From Shewanella sp. (GTDB taxonomy: Bacteria > Pseudomonadota > Gammaproteobacteria > Enterobacterales > Shewanellaceae): DNA of 17,094 bases. This document shows, in pieces, positions 1 to 7,614 of the stretch (positions are counted from its first letter, which is position 1; every line of letters starts with the position of its first letter). The stretch lies in assembly GCA_004195335.1 (NCBI GenBank), contig SDWK01000930.1, forward strand, positions 1 to 17,094, given 5' to 3'. The notes beneath the pieces are model-generated. The model had not been told where the DNA came from, searched no databases, and saw nothing but the letters and a program-made list of their open reading frames with translations. Position numbers and translations under genes: made by a program.

Positions 1-19
1 AGATGTGTATAAGAGACAG
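1..19. other. Tn5/Nextera mosaic-end adapter remnant
   Basis: The first 19 bases, AGATGTGTATAAGAGACAG, are identical to the Tn5 mosaic end used in Nextera libraries. They sit exactly at the window edge, which fits untrimmed adapter carried into a contig end. They should not be read as a native transposon end, because no transposase or second mosaic end is visible. Confidence 0.95.
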
Positions 20-21
20 AT

Positions 22-75
22 ACTAGAGTCACTGCTTCAACTCATATTGTAGGAGCTGGTTATATCTTCAGATGA
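22..75 (+). CDS. Possible C-terminal fragment of an outer-membrane beta-barrel protein
   Basis: From the adapter junction, one plus frame reads TRVTASTHIVGAGYIFR followed by TGA at 73-75. The alternating polar and hydrophobic residues with Gly and aromatic residues at the end resemble the last beta strand of an OmpW- or OmpA-type barrel, which usually ends in an aromatic residue; here the last residue is Arg after Phe. Only 17 codons are available and the 5' part lies outside the window, so this is a suggestion from pattern and not a family assignment. It would converge on the DUF4136 gene. Confidence 0.33.
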   Translation, partial: TRVTASTHIVGAGYIFR

Positions 76-372
76 AATAAGAATACCTATAAATTGGTAC
101 CCTTAGCGAATAATGCTATATAGACCATAATTGGCATAGCGCAATAGAATAAAAGTCTAGGAATTCAGTAGATAAAAACAGCTGGCAGGCGGTGAAGGGG
201 CTGAAACGACGGAGATTAACGGGCACAAAAGTGTATCTAAATATGTCAATTTGTAAAAATATCTAATAATAGTCAGCCTCCATATCCAGAGAACATGAAG
301 GCTTAGTTATTCTCGCGTAAGCGTAAGCTTAAGCTCGCGAAAAACGTCAATTAAATCCAAACATGAATTTAG
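76..372. other. Intergenic stretch with no recognised gene
   Basis: About 300 bases lie between the possible outer-membrane protein tail and the stop of the DUF4136 gene. I see no open frame with a start and ribosome site. The only notable structure is an imperfect hairpin at 313-340 (arms TCGCG and CGCGA, with an inner TAAGC/GCTTA stem). It is not followed by a T-run on either strand. Confidence 0.5.
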
Positions 373-936
373 CTAGATACTCGGTACTGCACCCAACATG
401 AGTGCGACAAGTTCATCGACTCGCTGCTGACGGTCATCCTTGTTCAGTTCTGAATCGGTAAACCCCTGCGCTAATGCGCGCCACGCAGGCTCGGCCATAC
501 GTGGGTGAAACAGGGCCACCAGCACCGAGCCTTTTTCATGCTTATCGGCATCGACTCCTGCAGTTGACAGGCCCGGAACTAAGCCCGCCTTCTTGAGTAT
601 CTCCGCATCACTCATTTCAGACTCCAGCGCGATACCAAAGCCTAATAGTAGATCCGGTGATTCATCGATTGAAACCAATTGATAGCCTTTAGCTTCCATC
701 GCTTTAGTCATCGCCGTGCGCATAAGACCAACAACTTTATCCTCATTGACTCCCTCTTCTGTTGCCACTCTGGCCAATGATGGGTGCCATGCAAATCGGG
801 GCGTGCTTTGTGACAGGAAACTAAGATCACCGCTTGTCACCATAGTGGCTCGCGTAGGGGTGGATTTAGGCACATCGACAGTGACACAAGCGGTCAAAAT
901 AAATGTTAACAATAAGCAGCTAAGTTTTTTGAACAT
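373..936 (-). CDS. DUF4136 domain-containing lipoprotein
   Basis: This 187-residue protein begins with a lipoprotein signal peptide: a KK pair, a hydrophobic core, then the lipobox L14-T15-A16-C17. The mature protein would be lipid-anchored, probably on the inner leaflet of the outer membrane because +2 is Val and not Asp. The rest matches my recollection of DUF4136 proteins: a strand-rich segment from about residue 35, an amphipathic helix with repeated Met and Ala (about 68-85), a GFGIALE-like segment, and a C-terminal helix ending in VALMLGAVPS. The molecular function of DUF4136 is not known. The start is ATG at 934-936, with a GAGG-like ribosome site at 949-952. It is divergent from the LysE-family gene and appears monocistronic. 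Confidence 0.82.
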   Translation of the reverse strand: MFKKLSCLLLTFILTACVTVDVPKSTPTRATMVTSGDLSFLSQSTPRFAWHPSLARVATEEGVNEDKVVGLMRTAMTKAMEAKGYQLVSIDESPDLLLGFGIALESEMSDAEILKKAGLVPGLSTAGVDADKHEKGSVLVALFHPRMAEPAWRALAQGFTDSELNKDDRQQRVDELVALMLGAVPSI

Positions 937-1131
937 GATGTAAGATTCCCTCTTAAATATAATCCAATAATAACCAGTTAAAGATTAAACTAAGCTGACT
1001 CATAAGTAATTACAATTAGTTAACTAAAAAATGTCTATGAGTTACCAATTTAAGTACGGCTCACATCGCCTCTGTAGCTCATCAAAAAAATCCGTTAAAA
1101 TATAGCTTTATATCTCCAACAGCGAATCTAC

Positions 1132-1725
1132 ATGGAACTGGTTTTAACTATTGCACTTTTTGCATTCTCATCGGGCATCACCCCAGGCCCTAATAACATC
1201 ATGCTCATGAGCTCTGGCGTAAACTTTGGTGTTAAGAGAAGTCTTCCCCATTTGTCAGGAATCTGCATAGGTTTTCCTGCTATGGTACTTGCAATAGGTT
1301 TAGGCTTGAGCACGGTGTTTCAGGCATACCCCATCATTCATATAATCATTAAGTATGCAGGCATCGCCTATCTCCTGTATCTCGCCTGGCTGATTGCTAA
1401 TAGCAGCAGTAAACTCGAGGGCAAGAACACACCTAACCCTTTGAGCTTTATACAAGCCGCCGCTTTTCAGTGGGTGAACCCGAAGGCATGGATCATGTCC
1501 ATCGGGGCAATTGCCGCATTCACGAGTGTGCAATCTCCGTTAACGCCTCAAGTACTGACTATCGCTACCGTTTTCTTATGTGTGGCCATACCCAGCGCCT
1601 TCATCTGGTTGGGATTCGGAGTGGGCTTAAAGCGTTTATTAAGAAATAGCCGCCAGCAAAAAATCTTCAACATCTCTATGGCACTCTTGCTTGTGGCATC
1701 TATCATCCCTATTATCGCTCCATAA
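1132..1725 (+). CDS. LysE/RhtB family amino-acid exporter
   Basis: This 197-residue integral membrane protein shows the LysE/RhtB layout: an N-terminal helix followed by the family motif GITPGPNNIMLMSSGVNFG (about residues 15-33), a G-rich second helix, and four further hydrophobic segments with a WVNPKAWIMS motif before the fourth. Its length is typical of the family, about 200 residues. Members export amino acids such as lysine, homoserine or threonine across the inner membrane; the substrate here cannot be told from sequence. The start is ATG at 1132. No strong Shine-Dalgarno is visible, but the length and N-terminus fit the family. Its stop is 29 bases before the DUF1415 gene, so the two are probably co-transcribed. 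Confidence 0.9.
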   Translation: MELVLTIALFAFSSGITPGPNNIMLMSSGVNFGVKRSLPHLSGICIGFPAMVLAIGLGLSTVFQAYPIIHIIIKYAGIAYLLYLAWLIANSSSKLEGKNTPNPLSFIQAAAFQWVNPKAWIMSIGAIAAFTSVQSPLTPQVLTIATVFLCVAIPSAFIWLGFGVGLKRLLRNSRQQKIFNISMALLLVASIIPIIAP

Positions 1726-1754
1726 GCTGATATCCTTAGAGTGAGTAAGGCACA

Positions 1755-2363
1755 ATGACACAGCCAGAGCTGGAGCAAGAGAACAATAAAATGAGAGACC
1801 AAGAGCAGGACACTGAACTTAAAGCCATCGCCCAGCACACACAAAACTGGGTCGAACGTGTGATCATGAAGTACAACATCTGTCCTTTCGCTCGCCGTGA
1901 AGTTGAGCGTCGCAGCATTCGTTATGCCGTTATCGATGAGAGTAAGATGCACCATGTGCTTGAGTCCTTGATCACAGAATGTCAGCACTTAGATGCTCAC
2001 CCTGAGGTTGAAACAACCCTGTTTATCGTCCCTCGAGGATTCGAAGGATTTTATCCCTATCTGGATCTCGTCGATATCTCTAATGATCTGCTTATCGAGC
2101 AAGGCTATGAGGGGGTATATCAACTCGCGAGTTTTCACCCCGATTACTGTTTCGATGGTGAACCTATGGATGATCCATCCAACTACACCAACCGGTCTCC
2201 ATACCCGACCATGCATATCATACGCGAAACCAGCATGGAGCAGGCTCTGGCGAATTATGATGATCCGGAATCGATTCCCGAGCGCAACATCGAGTTCTCA
2301 CAGAAAAAGGGCAAAGATTTTTTTGCCAAACTATTGTCCGGTTGCATGGGGAAAAAGAGTTAA
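1755..2363 (+). CDS. DUF1415 domain-containing protein
   Basis: This 202-residue soluble protein is recognised as DUF1415 from its pattern: a helix with TQNWVERVIMKYNICPFA (about residues 29-46), a segment of the type TLFIVPRGFEGFYPYLDLVD, the conserved FHPDYCFDGE stretch (about 127-136), and NRSPYPTMHIIRE (about 145-157). The conserved Cys, His and Asp residues could suggest a metal or redox site, but no function is established for the family. The start is ATG at 1755, with AAGG at 1747-1750; an internal ATG at 1791 is a less likely alternative. The acidic, Gln-rich N-terminus (about residues 3-22) looks like a variable extension. It is the probable second gene of an operon with the LysE-family exporter. 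Confidence 0.85.
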   Translation: MTQPELEQENNKMRDQEQDTELKAIAQHTQNWVERVIMKYNICPFARREVERRSIRYAVIDESKMHHVLESLITECQHLDAHPEVETTLFIVPRGFEGFYPYLDLVDISNDLLIEQGYEGVYQLASFHPDYCFDGEPMDDPSNYTNRSPYPTMHIIRETSMEQALANYDDPESIPERNIEFSQKKGKDFFAKLLSGCMGKKS

Positions 2364-2515
2364 TTCCATATTAGCTCGATATAGGTTCAGAGAGTCAAAC
2401 ACTGAGTTATTGCTCGTTAATAGTACGTTTTTAGCAAGTCAGTTTTGACCCGCATTCATCAGGCACGCATATCATAACCATATGTTTGCCCTATTCATCG
2501 ATAGAAGAGATAACA

Positions 2516-3283
2516 ATGGCGAAGAAGTTTTACGTAGTGTGGCAAGGCAGAGAAACTGGAATTTTTACGACCTGGGATCAAACTAAAAAACTGGTCGATA
2601 AATTTCCGGGTGCGCGCTACAAATCGTTTCCAAGCCAAGCCGAAGCAGAAGCGGCTTTTGGTAAGGGGTCGGCGCCGAGAACTAACCATCAGTCAACAAA
2701 ACCTTCTGTCACCAAGAATGCCAAGAGTCCAACAAAGGTCGGTGTCGACGAAAACACCACAAAATATGACGTTGAGATCTACACAGATGGTGGCTGTGAA
2801 CCCAATCCAGGCAAAGCGGGTTCGGGGATCGCGGTTTACCGAAATGGTGAGTTAACAGAGCTCTGGTATGGGCTATATAACGCTTTTGGCACTAATAACA
2901 CTGCAGAGTTAAATGCGCTACATCAGGCATTGTTAATCGCTCAAGACAACCTTAAAAAAGATCAAAGTGTTCATATCTTAAGTGACTCCCAATACTCCAT
3001 TAACTGTATCACCAACTGGGCCTATGGTTGGAAGCAGAAAGGCTGGAAGAGAAAAACCGCAGGCGATATTAAAAACCTGGAAATAATCCAGATATCCCAC
3101 GCCATATATGAAGAGATAAAAGACAAACTCCAGATCTCTCACGTTGCTGCTCACGTGGGCATTGAAGGCAATGAATTAGCCGACAGAATGTCGATATATG
3201 CTATCGACCAGAAAGACACACAATTTCGCCGCTATCCCGAACCCATTGATATGGCCTCGATTCTAAGCTTGAGAGCAGGCTAA
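2516..3283 (+). CDS. rnhA: Ribonuclease HI with N-terminal viroplasmin domain
   Basis: This 255-residue protein joins two domains. Residues 2-48 (KKFYVVWQGRETGIFTTW onward) form a viroplasmin/caulimovirus-type domain as in eukaryotic RNase H1, thought to bind RNA-DNA hybrids. A polar linker covers about 49-82. Residues 84-231 are the RNase HI fold with all four catalytic acids: D91 (YTDGG), E131 (NTAEL), D157 (SDSQY) and D223 (NELAD). It would cleave the RNA strand of RNA-DNA hybrids. The start was chosen as ATG 2516 because GAAGAG lies just upstream and the viroplasmin domain begins at once; an upstream TTG at 2486 would add ten residues without family support. About 23 C-terminal residues extend past the domain. 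The next gene converges on it. Confidence 0.9.
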   Translation: MAKKFYVVWQGRETGIFTTWDQTKKLVDKFPGARYKSFPSQAEAEAAFGKGSAPRTNHQSTKPSVTKNAKSPTKVGVDENTTKYDVEIYTDGGCEPNPGKAGSGIAVYRNGELTELWYGLYNAFGTNNTAELNALHQALLIAQDNLKKDQSVHILSDSQYSINCITNWAYGWKQKGWKRKTAGDIKNLEIIQISHAIYEEIKDKLQISHVAAHVGIEGNELADRMSIYAIDQKDTQFRRYPEPIDMASILSLRAG

Positions 3284-3346
3284 CATTCAATTTTCGCTTA
3301 ACCTATCTCCACCCCTTCGCTGATGATTCAAGATTTTGAGGCTTGG

Positions 3347-3374
3347 TTATTGCTCTCAATGATGAGAGCAATAA
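3347..3374. terminator. Perfect 12-bp hairpin between convergent rnhA and POT-like genes
   Basis: TTATTGCTCTCA (3347-3358) is followed by the loop ATGA and the exact reverse complement TGAGAGCAATAA (3363-3374). It lies between two convergent stop codons, so it probably acts on both strands. The flanking T-runs are weak (TTA then ATAG), so termination efficiency is uncertain. Confidence 0.6.
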
Positions 3375-3393
3375 TTAATAGCATAAATCCTAT

Positions 3394-4881
3394 TTATCCC
3401 TCAGCCTTCGCCAATTTATCTTCACTCAAGCCTTGAGTCGGGTCTTCATCATTAGCCAACATCTTCTTGATTAGTTTGGATGCGGCAAACGCAACCCCGA
3501 CCATAACCACAGCCATAATAGTCAAGATACCGAAGTAGTCACCATACAGACTACGCACGACCTCCTGTGTGATGGCCTGCCCTTTTTCAACGGCGATGGA
3601 GGTTGAGAACACGGCACCAACGACACCACTTAGGGCAATGGCGACCGAGAATAGGCTTACCGAGAACGCTTCGATATGTTTAGGTGCCACAGACAGAATG
3701 AAGGCGACGACCATGCTGCCAACGATCACTTCCGCAAACGCCAGAAAGAAATGGATAACCAAAAACACTTCGGGGCGAATAATAACATCGGTGCCTACGG
3801 TCATCACAGCTAGAGTCAGGATGCCAAAGGAGATGGCGGTAAAGATAAAGGCAAAGCCCACTTTCGTCGCGATGGTAAAATGAATATTACGTTTCTCCAA
3901 AGCTGAAAAAGCCAGCGCGAGCAACGGGCCAGCGACCATACACCACATAGGGTTCATGGCCATAGATGCCTCTGGCGCAATAGGAATAATTCCGAATAGT
4001 TCGCCACGCATAGTGTTAATCGTAACCAACGTCATCGAGGTCATCATCTGGCCGTAGTAGACAAAAAAGCCGATTGTCAGCAGCACCATGATTAATATGG
4101 TTCCCATCCTCATGGACTCATTCTTTTCCGCTTTCACCATTATCGAAATGAAGTAACCAATGGCGCCCAAGCCTATCGCATAAACGACATTCTTACCGAT
4201 ATCCATATTAGAAAACATAAAGAAAACTAAGCCAATCATGGCGGCCGAACTCACCAAGAACAGCAACCAGTTCTTAATACTGACGGGCTGTCGGTCTATC
4301 TCTGAGCTTATCTTAAGCAGTGGTTTACGGGTTACCAGCATCAACACAAAAGCCACTACCGCCATCGCTGCGCACAAGAGATAGCTGCCACTGAAACCGA
4401 TGACTAACACGATCAGCGGAAACAGATATTGGCTGATAAAGGCGCCAATATTGTTGATCGAGTAGTTAACCGCATAACCGCTCTCGAAGGCCTCTTCGGT
4501 CGCGAAGGTTCGCTTAAAAAGCGGTGAGTAAGAGGGGAACATCAAGCCTCTGGCATAACTGGCCAAGGCAATACCCGCCAAGCTAAGAGGCACATTGATT
4601 ATCGATGCGCCTAACACCAGTAAGCCATAACCAGCGGCAAAGCAGATGAAGGCCAAGGTTAGAGAGCGATAGGCCCCCAAAAACTTATCGGTAATAAAAC
4701 CGCCGGCAATGGCGAACAGTGGACCGATAGCAGAAAAAGCACCGACAACCATCATAGTGTCGGCTTCTGAATAGTTCAGATCTTCCAGAAAGAAACGGGT
4801 CAATATCACCATGACACCATAAAAAGACATGCCAAACATCATTTGGCAAATCATCATCGAACTGTTCAACCTATTCCACAT
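3394..4881 (-). CDS. POT/PTR2-like MFS transporter
   Basis: This 495-residue inner-membrane protein has about 12-14 hydrophobic helices. It resembles proton-dependent oligopeptide transporters: an MFS motif A of POT type, GGFITDKFLGAYR (60-72), and the second POT signature around residues 132-148 (FESGYAVNYSINNIGAF). Members import di- and tripeptides or related solutes with protons. The usual ExxERF motif of helix 1 is absent: the aligned segment is QMMFGMSFYG (13-22). Substrate and coupling are therefore uncertain. The C-terminus is a charged, lysine- and glutamate-rich tail. The start is ATG 4879-4881 with an upstream GAAGAGA stretch. The gene stands alone, divergent from the LETM1-like gene. 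Confidence 0.8.
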   Translation of the reverse strand: MWNRLNSSMMICQMMFGMSFYGVMVILTRFFLEDLNYSEADTMMVVGAFSAIGPLFAIAGGFITDKFLGAYRSLTLAFICFAAGYGLLVLGASIINVPLSLAGIALASYARGLMFPSYSPLFKRTFATEEAFESGYAVNYSINNIGAFISQYLFPLIVLVIGFSGSYLLCAAMAVVAFVLMLVTRKPLLKISSEIDRQPVSIKNWLLFLVSSAAMIGLVFFMFSNMDIGKNVVYAIGLGAIGYFISIMVKAEKNESMRMGTILIMVLLTIGFFVYYGQMMTSMTLVTINTMRGELFGIIPIAPEASMAMNPMWCMVAGPLLALAFSALEKRNIHFTIATKVGFAFIFTAISFGILTLAVMTVGTDVIIRPEVFLVIHFFLAFAEVIVGSMVVAFILSVAPKHIEAFSVSLFSVAIALSGVVGAVFSTSIAVEKGQAITQEVVRSLYGDYFGILTIMAVVMVGVAFAASKLIKKMLANDEDPTQGLSEDKLAKAEG

Positions 4882-5221
4882 AACTCGATCTCTTCGTAAT
4901 AGTAACTAAATAAACTTCAATGTTTATCAACGTGCGCGGATATTACATGAATCAATTCATTGAACCAGAGTGACGGGTCGCAAAACCAAAGTTAATGGCT
5001 AAAAACTCCCTCACCGGACCGTTACTATTTGTTTACAGCTGTATCTTTATATAGGGGTTACGCTTGCCTAACTAACCAATCACTGAATACCGCAAGCTGA
5101 CAAGAATGGATGCCAGATGAAACCAATGGTCATTCCACTCACCCGCTTTCTATAGACTAAATTTAAAGAGTAGAAACATAACTATCTTAAGAATTACTTA
5201 CACAAAGGAGAAACCATCGCT
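4882..5221. other. Intergenic region between the divergent POT-like and LETM1-like genes
   Basis: About 340 bases without a recognisable gene separate two divergent transcription units and should hold both promoters. I found no convincing -35/-10 pair with proper spacing on either strand. A small dyad, TCAAT-TC-ATTGA, lies near 4950. The right end carries an AAGGAG ribosome site (5205-5210) that serves the ORF starting at 5222. Confidence 0.45.
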
Positions 5222-5260
5222 ATGCCAATGAGACGGCCTATGAGACAATCCGCGCTATGA
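5222..5260 (+). CDS. Short upstream ORF overlapping the LETM1-like start
   Basis: ATG 5222 opens a 12-codon frame, MPMRRPMRQSAL, whose TGA (5258-5260) overlaps the ATG of the next gene as ATGA. The only good Shine-Dalgarno in the region, AAGGAG at 5205-5210, lies 11 bases before this ATG and 46 bases before the next one. This suggests a translated leader that couples translation to the downstream gene. It may equally be chance, or mark a frameshifted native N-terminus; no homologue is claimed. Confidence 0.4.
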   Translation: MPMRRPMRQSAL

Positions 5261-5655
5261 AAATATACGCCCATATTCATAAAGCGCCCATTCGAGTTTT
5301 CCGCATCAGTAAGCGGCGCTTTTCGATACGTGTAAAACGCGATCTTATCCTTCTTAAGGAGGCGTTAGCACAGGAAAAACAGGAGACCAAAGAGATGTTG
5401 GTCACCTATAAGCGTTACACCCGAAAGCAGGCCAATCGTGAAGAGCTACGTGAAGCTAATAAGCAATTTGGTGACCTGTTAAAAGGACTGGGACTTGGCA
5501 TGTTTGCCGTGTTGCCTTTCGCTCCAATCACTATCCCATTGGTGGTCAAACTCGGAAAAGTGGTCGGAGTCGATATATTACCCAGCTCATTTAATAATAT
5601 GTCAGAGAAAAAAAGACAGAGAAAATCTCCGATATTGGCTGACAGTAAAGAGTAG
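5257..5655 (+). CDS. LETM1-like domain protein
   Basis: This 132-residue protein begins with a strongly basic N-terminal third (KAPIRVFRISKRRFSIRVKR, about 9-28) and a helical stretch rich in Lys, Glu and Gln (about 29-68). The signature is at about 66-104: ANKQFGDLLKGLGLGMFAV, then LPFAPITIPLVVKLGK and VDILPSSF. It resembles the transmembrane and ribosome-binding region of mitochondrial LETM1 proteins (compare LPFMELLLPV and MLPSTF), which act in K+/H+ exchange and ribosome association. Only one clear hydrophobic segment is present (about 73-95). The protein is much shorter than LETM1, so the bacterial role is unknown. The start is ATG 5257, which overlaps the stop of a 12-codon ORF; the frame stays open upstream to a TAA at 5188 but has no ATG, GTG or TTG start. 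Confidence 0.68.
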   Translation: MKIYAHIHKAPIRVFRISKRRFSIRVKRDLILLKEALAQEKQETKEMLVTYKRYTRKQANREELREANKQFGDLLKGLGLGMFAVLPFAPITIPLVVKLGKVVGVDILPSSFNNMSEKKRQRKSPILADSKE

Positions 5656-5779
5656 TCTTCTTTCAAATGATACAAGAAGTGCTGCGAACTACTGGTGGAT
5701 GATACTCCTACCCATATTGTGATACCTAAATACCCTCCCAGCTTCCCCCCGAATTCATAGCCTGTTACCCTATTACCAT

Positions 5780-5962
5780 ATACCCAAACCACCTCGAAAT
5801 GCAGAAACATGTTGCTTCTCGCCTTGCCCTTCGGGAGTTCCCGTAGAATATCGGCACTGCATTAGTGATATTGAAAAGGGACGAACCATTCTCTTCAATC
5901 ACTGCCTTGTTCTGCTATCCTACGGGAGCTCTGAAACGAGCATTTTGAAGTGGCTTGGGTAT
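5780..5962. mobile_element. MITE-like intergenic element, 183 bp
   Basis: The ends are 23-bp terminal inverted repeats. The left one starts ATACCCAAACCACCTC (5780-5802). The right one (5940-5962), read on the minus strand, starts ATACCCAAGCCACTTC; they match at 20 of 23 positions. The interior has no coding capacity. A unique target-site duplication is not evident, though AT/TA-rich flanks would hide a short one. I recall similar intergenic sequences in Shewanella genomes, but copy number was not tested. It lies 73 bp upstream of the M17 aminopeptidase gene and may carry or displace its promoter. Confidence 0.72.
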
Positions 5963-6035
5963 TAACTCGATTATTTAATGAGTTGTTCACTCTTCCCTAA
6001 CTATTTTAACTACTAGCAGAGAGTACGAGTCCACC

Positions 6036-7397
6036 ATGACTGATTTACTGATTTCAGGCGTTCCTGGCACGCCATTGACCATCTTACATACCGATTCTTA
6101 TGCCGACTGGCTGGCAGAGCAAGCACTACCAACACAAAACTGGCTAACCAGCACACTATTTTCCGGCAAGGGCATGAGCCTGATCCCCGCAGCGAATGGC
6201 AAATTGGCACAGGTTATTTTAGTCAGCAGTGAGCTCGAATCTTACTGGTTATGTGGCGATCTCGTTAACCAGCTTCCCGCAGGGCAATACGCAATTACAG
6301 GTAGCGATGAGCAGGTAAAAGTCGCCGCGTTCAGTTGGGGACTGGGTGCCTATACCTTTGATAGATATAAGGCCAGTGGAAAGGTCTTTCCTCAGTTGGT
6401 GCTGCCGACTCAAATTCAAGCCGATGAAGCGCTGAAGATGGTGCGCTCTGTCTCTATCGTACGTGACTTGGTCAATACGCCAGCTGCCGACATGATGCCT
6501 CAGCACTTAGGTGAAACCATGGAGAGTCTGGCCAAGGAGTTTGGTGCAAGTGTCACCCAGATAGTGGGAGATGAACTATTAGAGCAAAACTATCCAACTA
6601 TCCATATGGTAGGCCGTGCCAGTGAAAACTTGCCGCGCCTTATCGACCTTACCTGGGGTGATGAAGAAGCGCCGCAAGTCACCTTAGTCGGTAAAGGAGT
6701 CTGCTTCGACTCGGGTGGACTGGACCTCAAACCTGGCGCAGGCATGCGTCTGATGAAAAAAGACATGGGCGGCGCCGCGCACGTGATTGGTCTGGCCCAT
6801 CAAATCATGGCAAGCAACCTACCTATCCGTTTACGCGTATTAGTCCCAGCAGTAGAGAATGCGGTTTCAGCTAACGCTTTCCGTCCAGGGGATGTGATTA
6901 AAACCCGTAAGGGTATCAATGTCGAAATTGATAACACCGATGCAGAAGGCCGTCTGGTTCTATGTGATGCACTGGCTGAAGCAAACAATGACAAGCCTGA
7001 GCTGATGATAGATTTCGCCACTCTCACTGGTGCGATGCGTATCGCGTTGGGGACTGAACTGCCTGGTTTCTTCAGTAACGATGACCAAGTGGCAGCAGAC
7101 ATGACTCAATCGGGTCTTAATGTTCAAGATCCTATCTGGCGCATGCCATTACACAAGCCTTATCTTGAGCTGACTGGCAGTGATATTGCCGATCTAGCTA
7201 ACTGTGGCAAGGTGCCGTTCGGCGGTGCGATTACCGCAGCCCTTTATCTCGAAGCCTTTGTCGATGAAGATATTAGCTGGAGCCACTTCGATGTGATGGC
7301 CTGGAATAATCGTAAACTGCCGGGTCGCCCTATTGGCGGTGAAGCCTTCGGTATTCGTGCCGTATTCGACTACCTGCAAACGCGTTTCACTAAGTAG
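6036..7397 (+). CDS. Leucyl aminopeptidase family protein (M17)
   Basis: This 453-residue cytosolic metallopeptidase belongs to family M17 and removes N-terminal amino acids from peptides using two metal ions. The N-terminal regulatory domain (about 1-130) is variable. The C-terminal catalytic domain has every expected ligand and catalytic residue: K220 and D225 (VGKGVCFDSGG), D243 (KKDMGGAAH), D302 and E304 (NTDAEGRLVL) and R306. It is shorter than classical PepA of about 500 residues and has a PepB-like size, so I give no gene symbol. The start is ATG 6036; only weak GAG-type ribosome sites precede it. It is monocistronic, with its own terminator at 7428-7456 and a MITE-like element upstream. 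Confidence 0.92.
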   Translation: MTDLLISGVPGTPLTILHTDSYADWLAEQALPTQNWLTSTLFSGKGMSLIPAANGKLAQVILVSSELESYWLCGDLVNQLPAGQYAITGSDEQVKVAAFSWGLGAYTFDRYKASGKVFPQLVLPTQIQADEALKMVRSVSIVRDLVNTPAADMMPQHLGETMESLAKEFGASVTQIVGDELLEQNYPTIHMVGRASENLPRLIDLTWGDEEAPQVTLVGKGVCFDSGGLDLKPGAGMRLMKKDMGGAAHVIGLAHQIMASNLPIRLRVLVPAVENAVSANAFRPGDVIKTRKGINVEIDNTDAEGRLVLCDALAEANNDKPELMIDFATLTGAMRIALGTELPGFFSNDDQVAADMTQSGLNVQDPIWRMPLHKPYLELTGSDIADLANCGKVPFGGAITAALYLEAFVDEDISWSHFDVMAWNNRKLPGRPIGGEAFGIRAVFDYLQTRFTK

Positions 7398-7427
7398 ATA
7401 ACTTTTTGTACCGATTTGTGTGATTTC

Positions 7428-7456
7428 ATAAGGCCTGCTTGCAGGCCTTATCTTTC
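7428..7456 (+). terminator. Terminator of the M17 aminopeptidase gene
   Basis: ATAAGGCCTGC (7428-7438) and GCAGGCCTTAT (7441-7451) form an 11-bp inverted repeat, in practice a long stem closed by a CTTG loop. It begins 30 bases after the stop codon. The following tract is CTTTC, so it is a weak-U terminator. It is placed to end the aminopeptidase transcript before nupC. Confidence 0.72.
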
Positions 7457-7580
7457 CTCTCTCAGCCTTCCAATAAGTAATAATATTTCAACAAATGCAC
7501 TCTATTCAGTGTTAAATTCCAGAAAAAACCAACAGACAGTCTACAAATCAGCCGAACTGTAATTTAACAACATTAATTGC

Positions 7581-7608
7581 TTTTAATCTTTTCCGATTTT
7601 TGTATAAT
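7581..7608 (+). promoter_or_regulatory. Candidate sigma-70 promoter of nupC
   Basis: A perfect TATAAT (7603-7608) has TTTTAA at 7581-7586 with a 16-bp spacer, a poor -35. Transcription would begin near 7615 and leave a leader of about 255 bases before nupC. No strong CRP or CytR site was identified next to it. Confidence 0.45.
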
Positions 7609-7614
7609 CCTTTT

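Noticed and set aside
313..340. Hairpin TCGCG...CGCGA with inner TAAGC/GCTTA downstream of the DUF4136 gene as a terminator
   Set aside because: The two stems are only 5 bp each with a 4-base bulge, and neither strand has a T-run after the stem, so a terminator call is not supported.
716..943. Plus-strand ORF opposite the DUF4136 gene, and similar opposite-strand frames inside copA, ybiT, the POT-like gene and the S9 gene
   Set aside because: They lie fully antisense to genes with clear family motifs, have no ribosome sites, and have composition expected of shadow frames.
2486..2515. TTG at 2486 as the start of the RNase HI gene
   Set aside because: It adds ten residues with no family counterpart, while ATG 2516 has a GAAGAG ribosome site and starts right at the viroplasmin domain.
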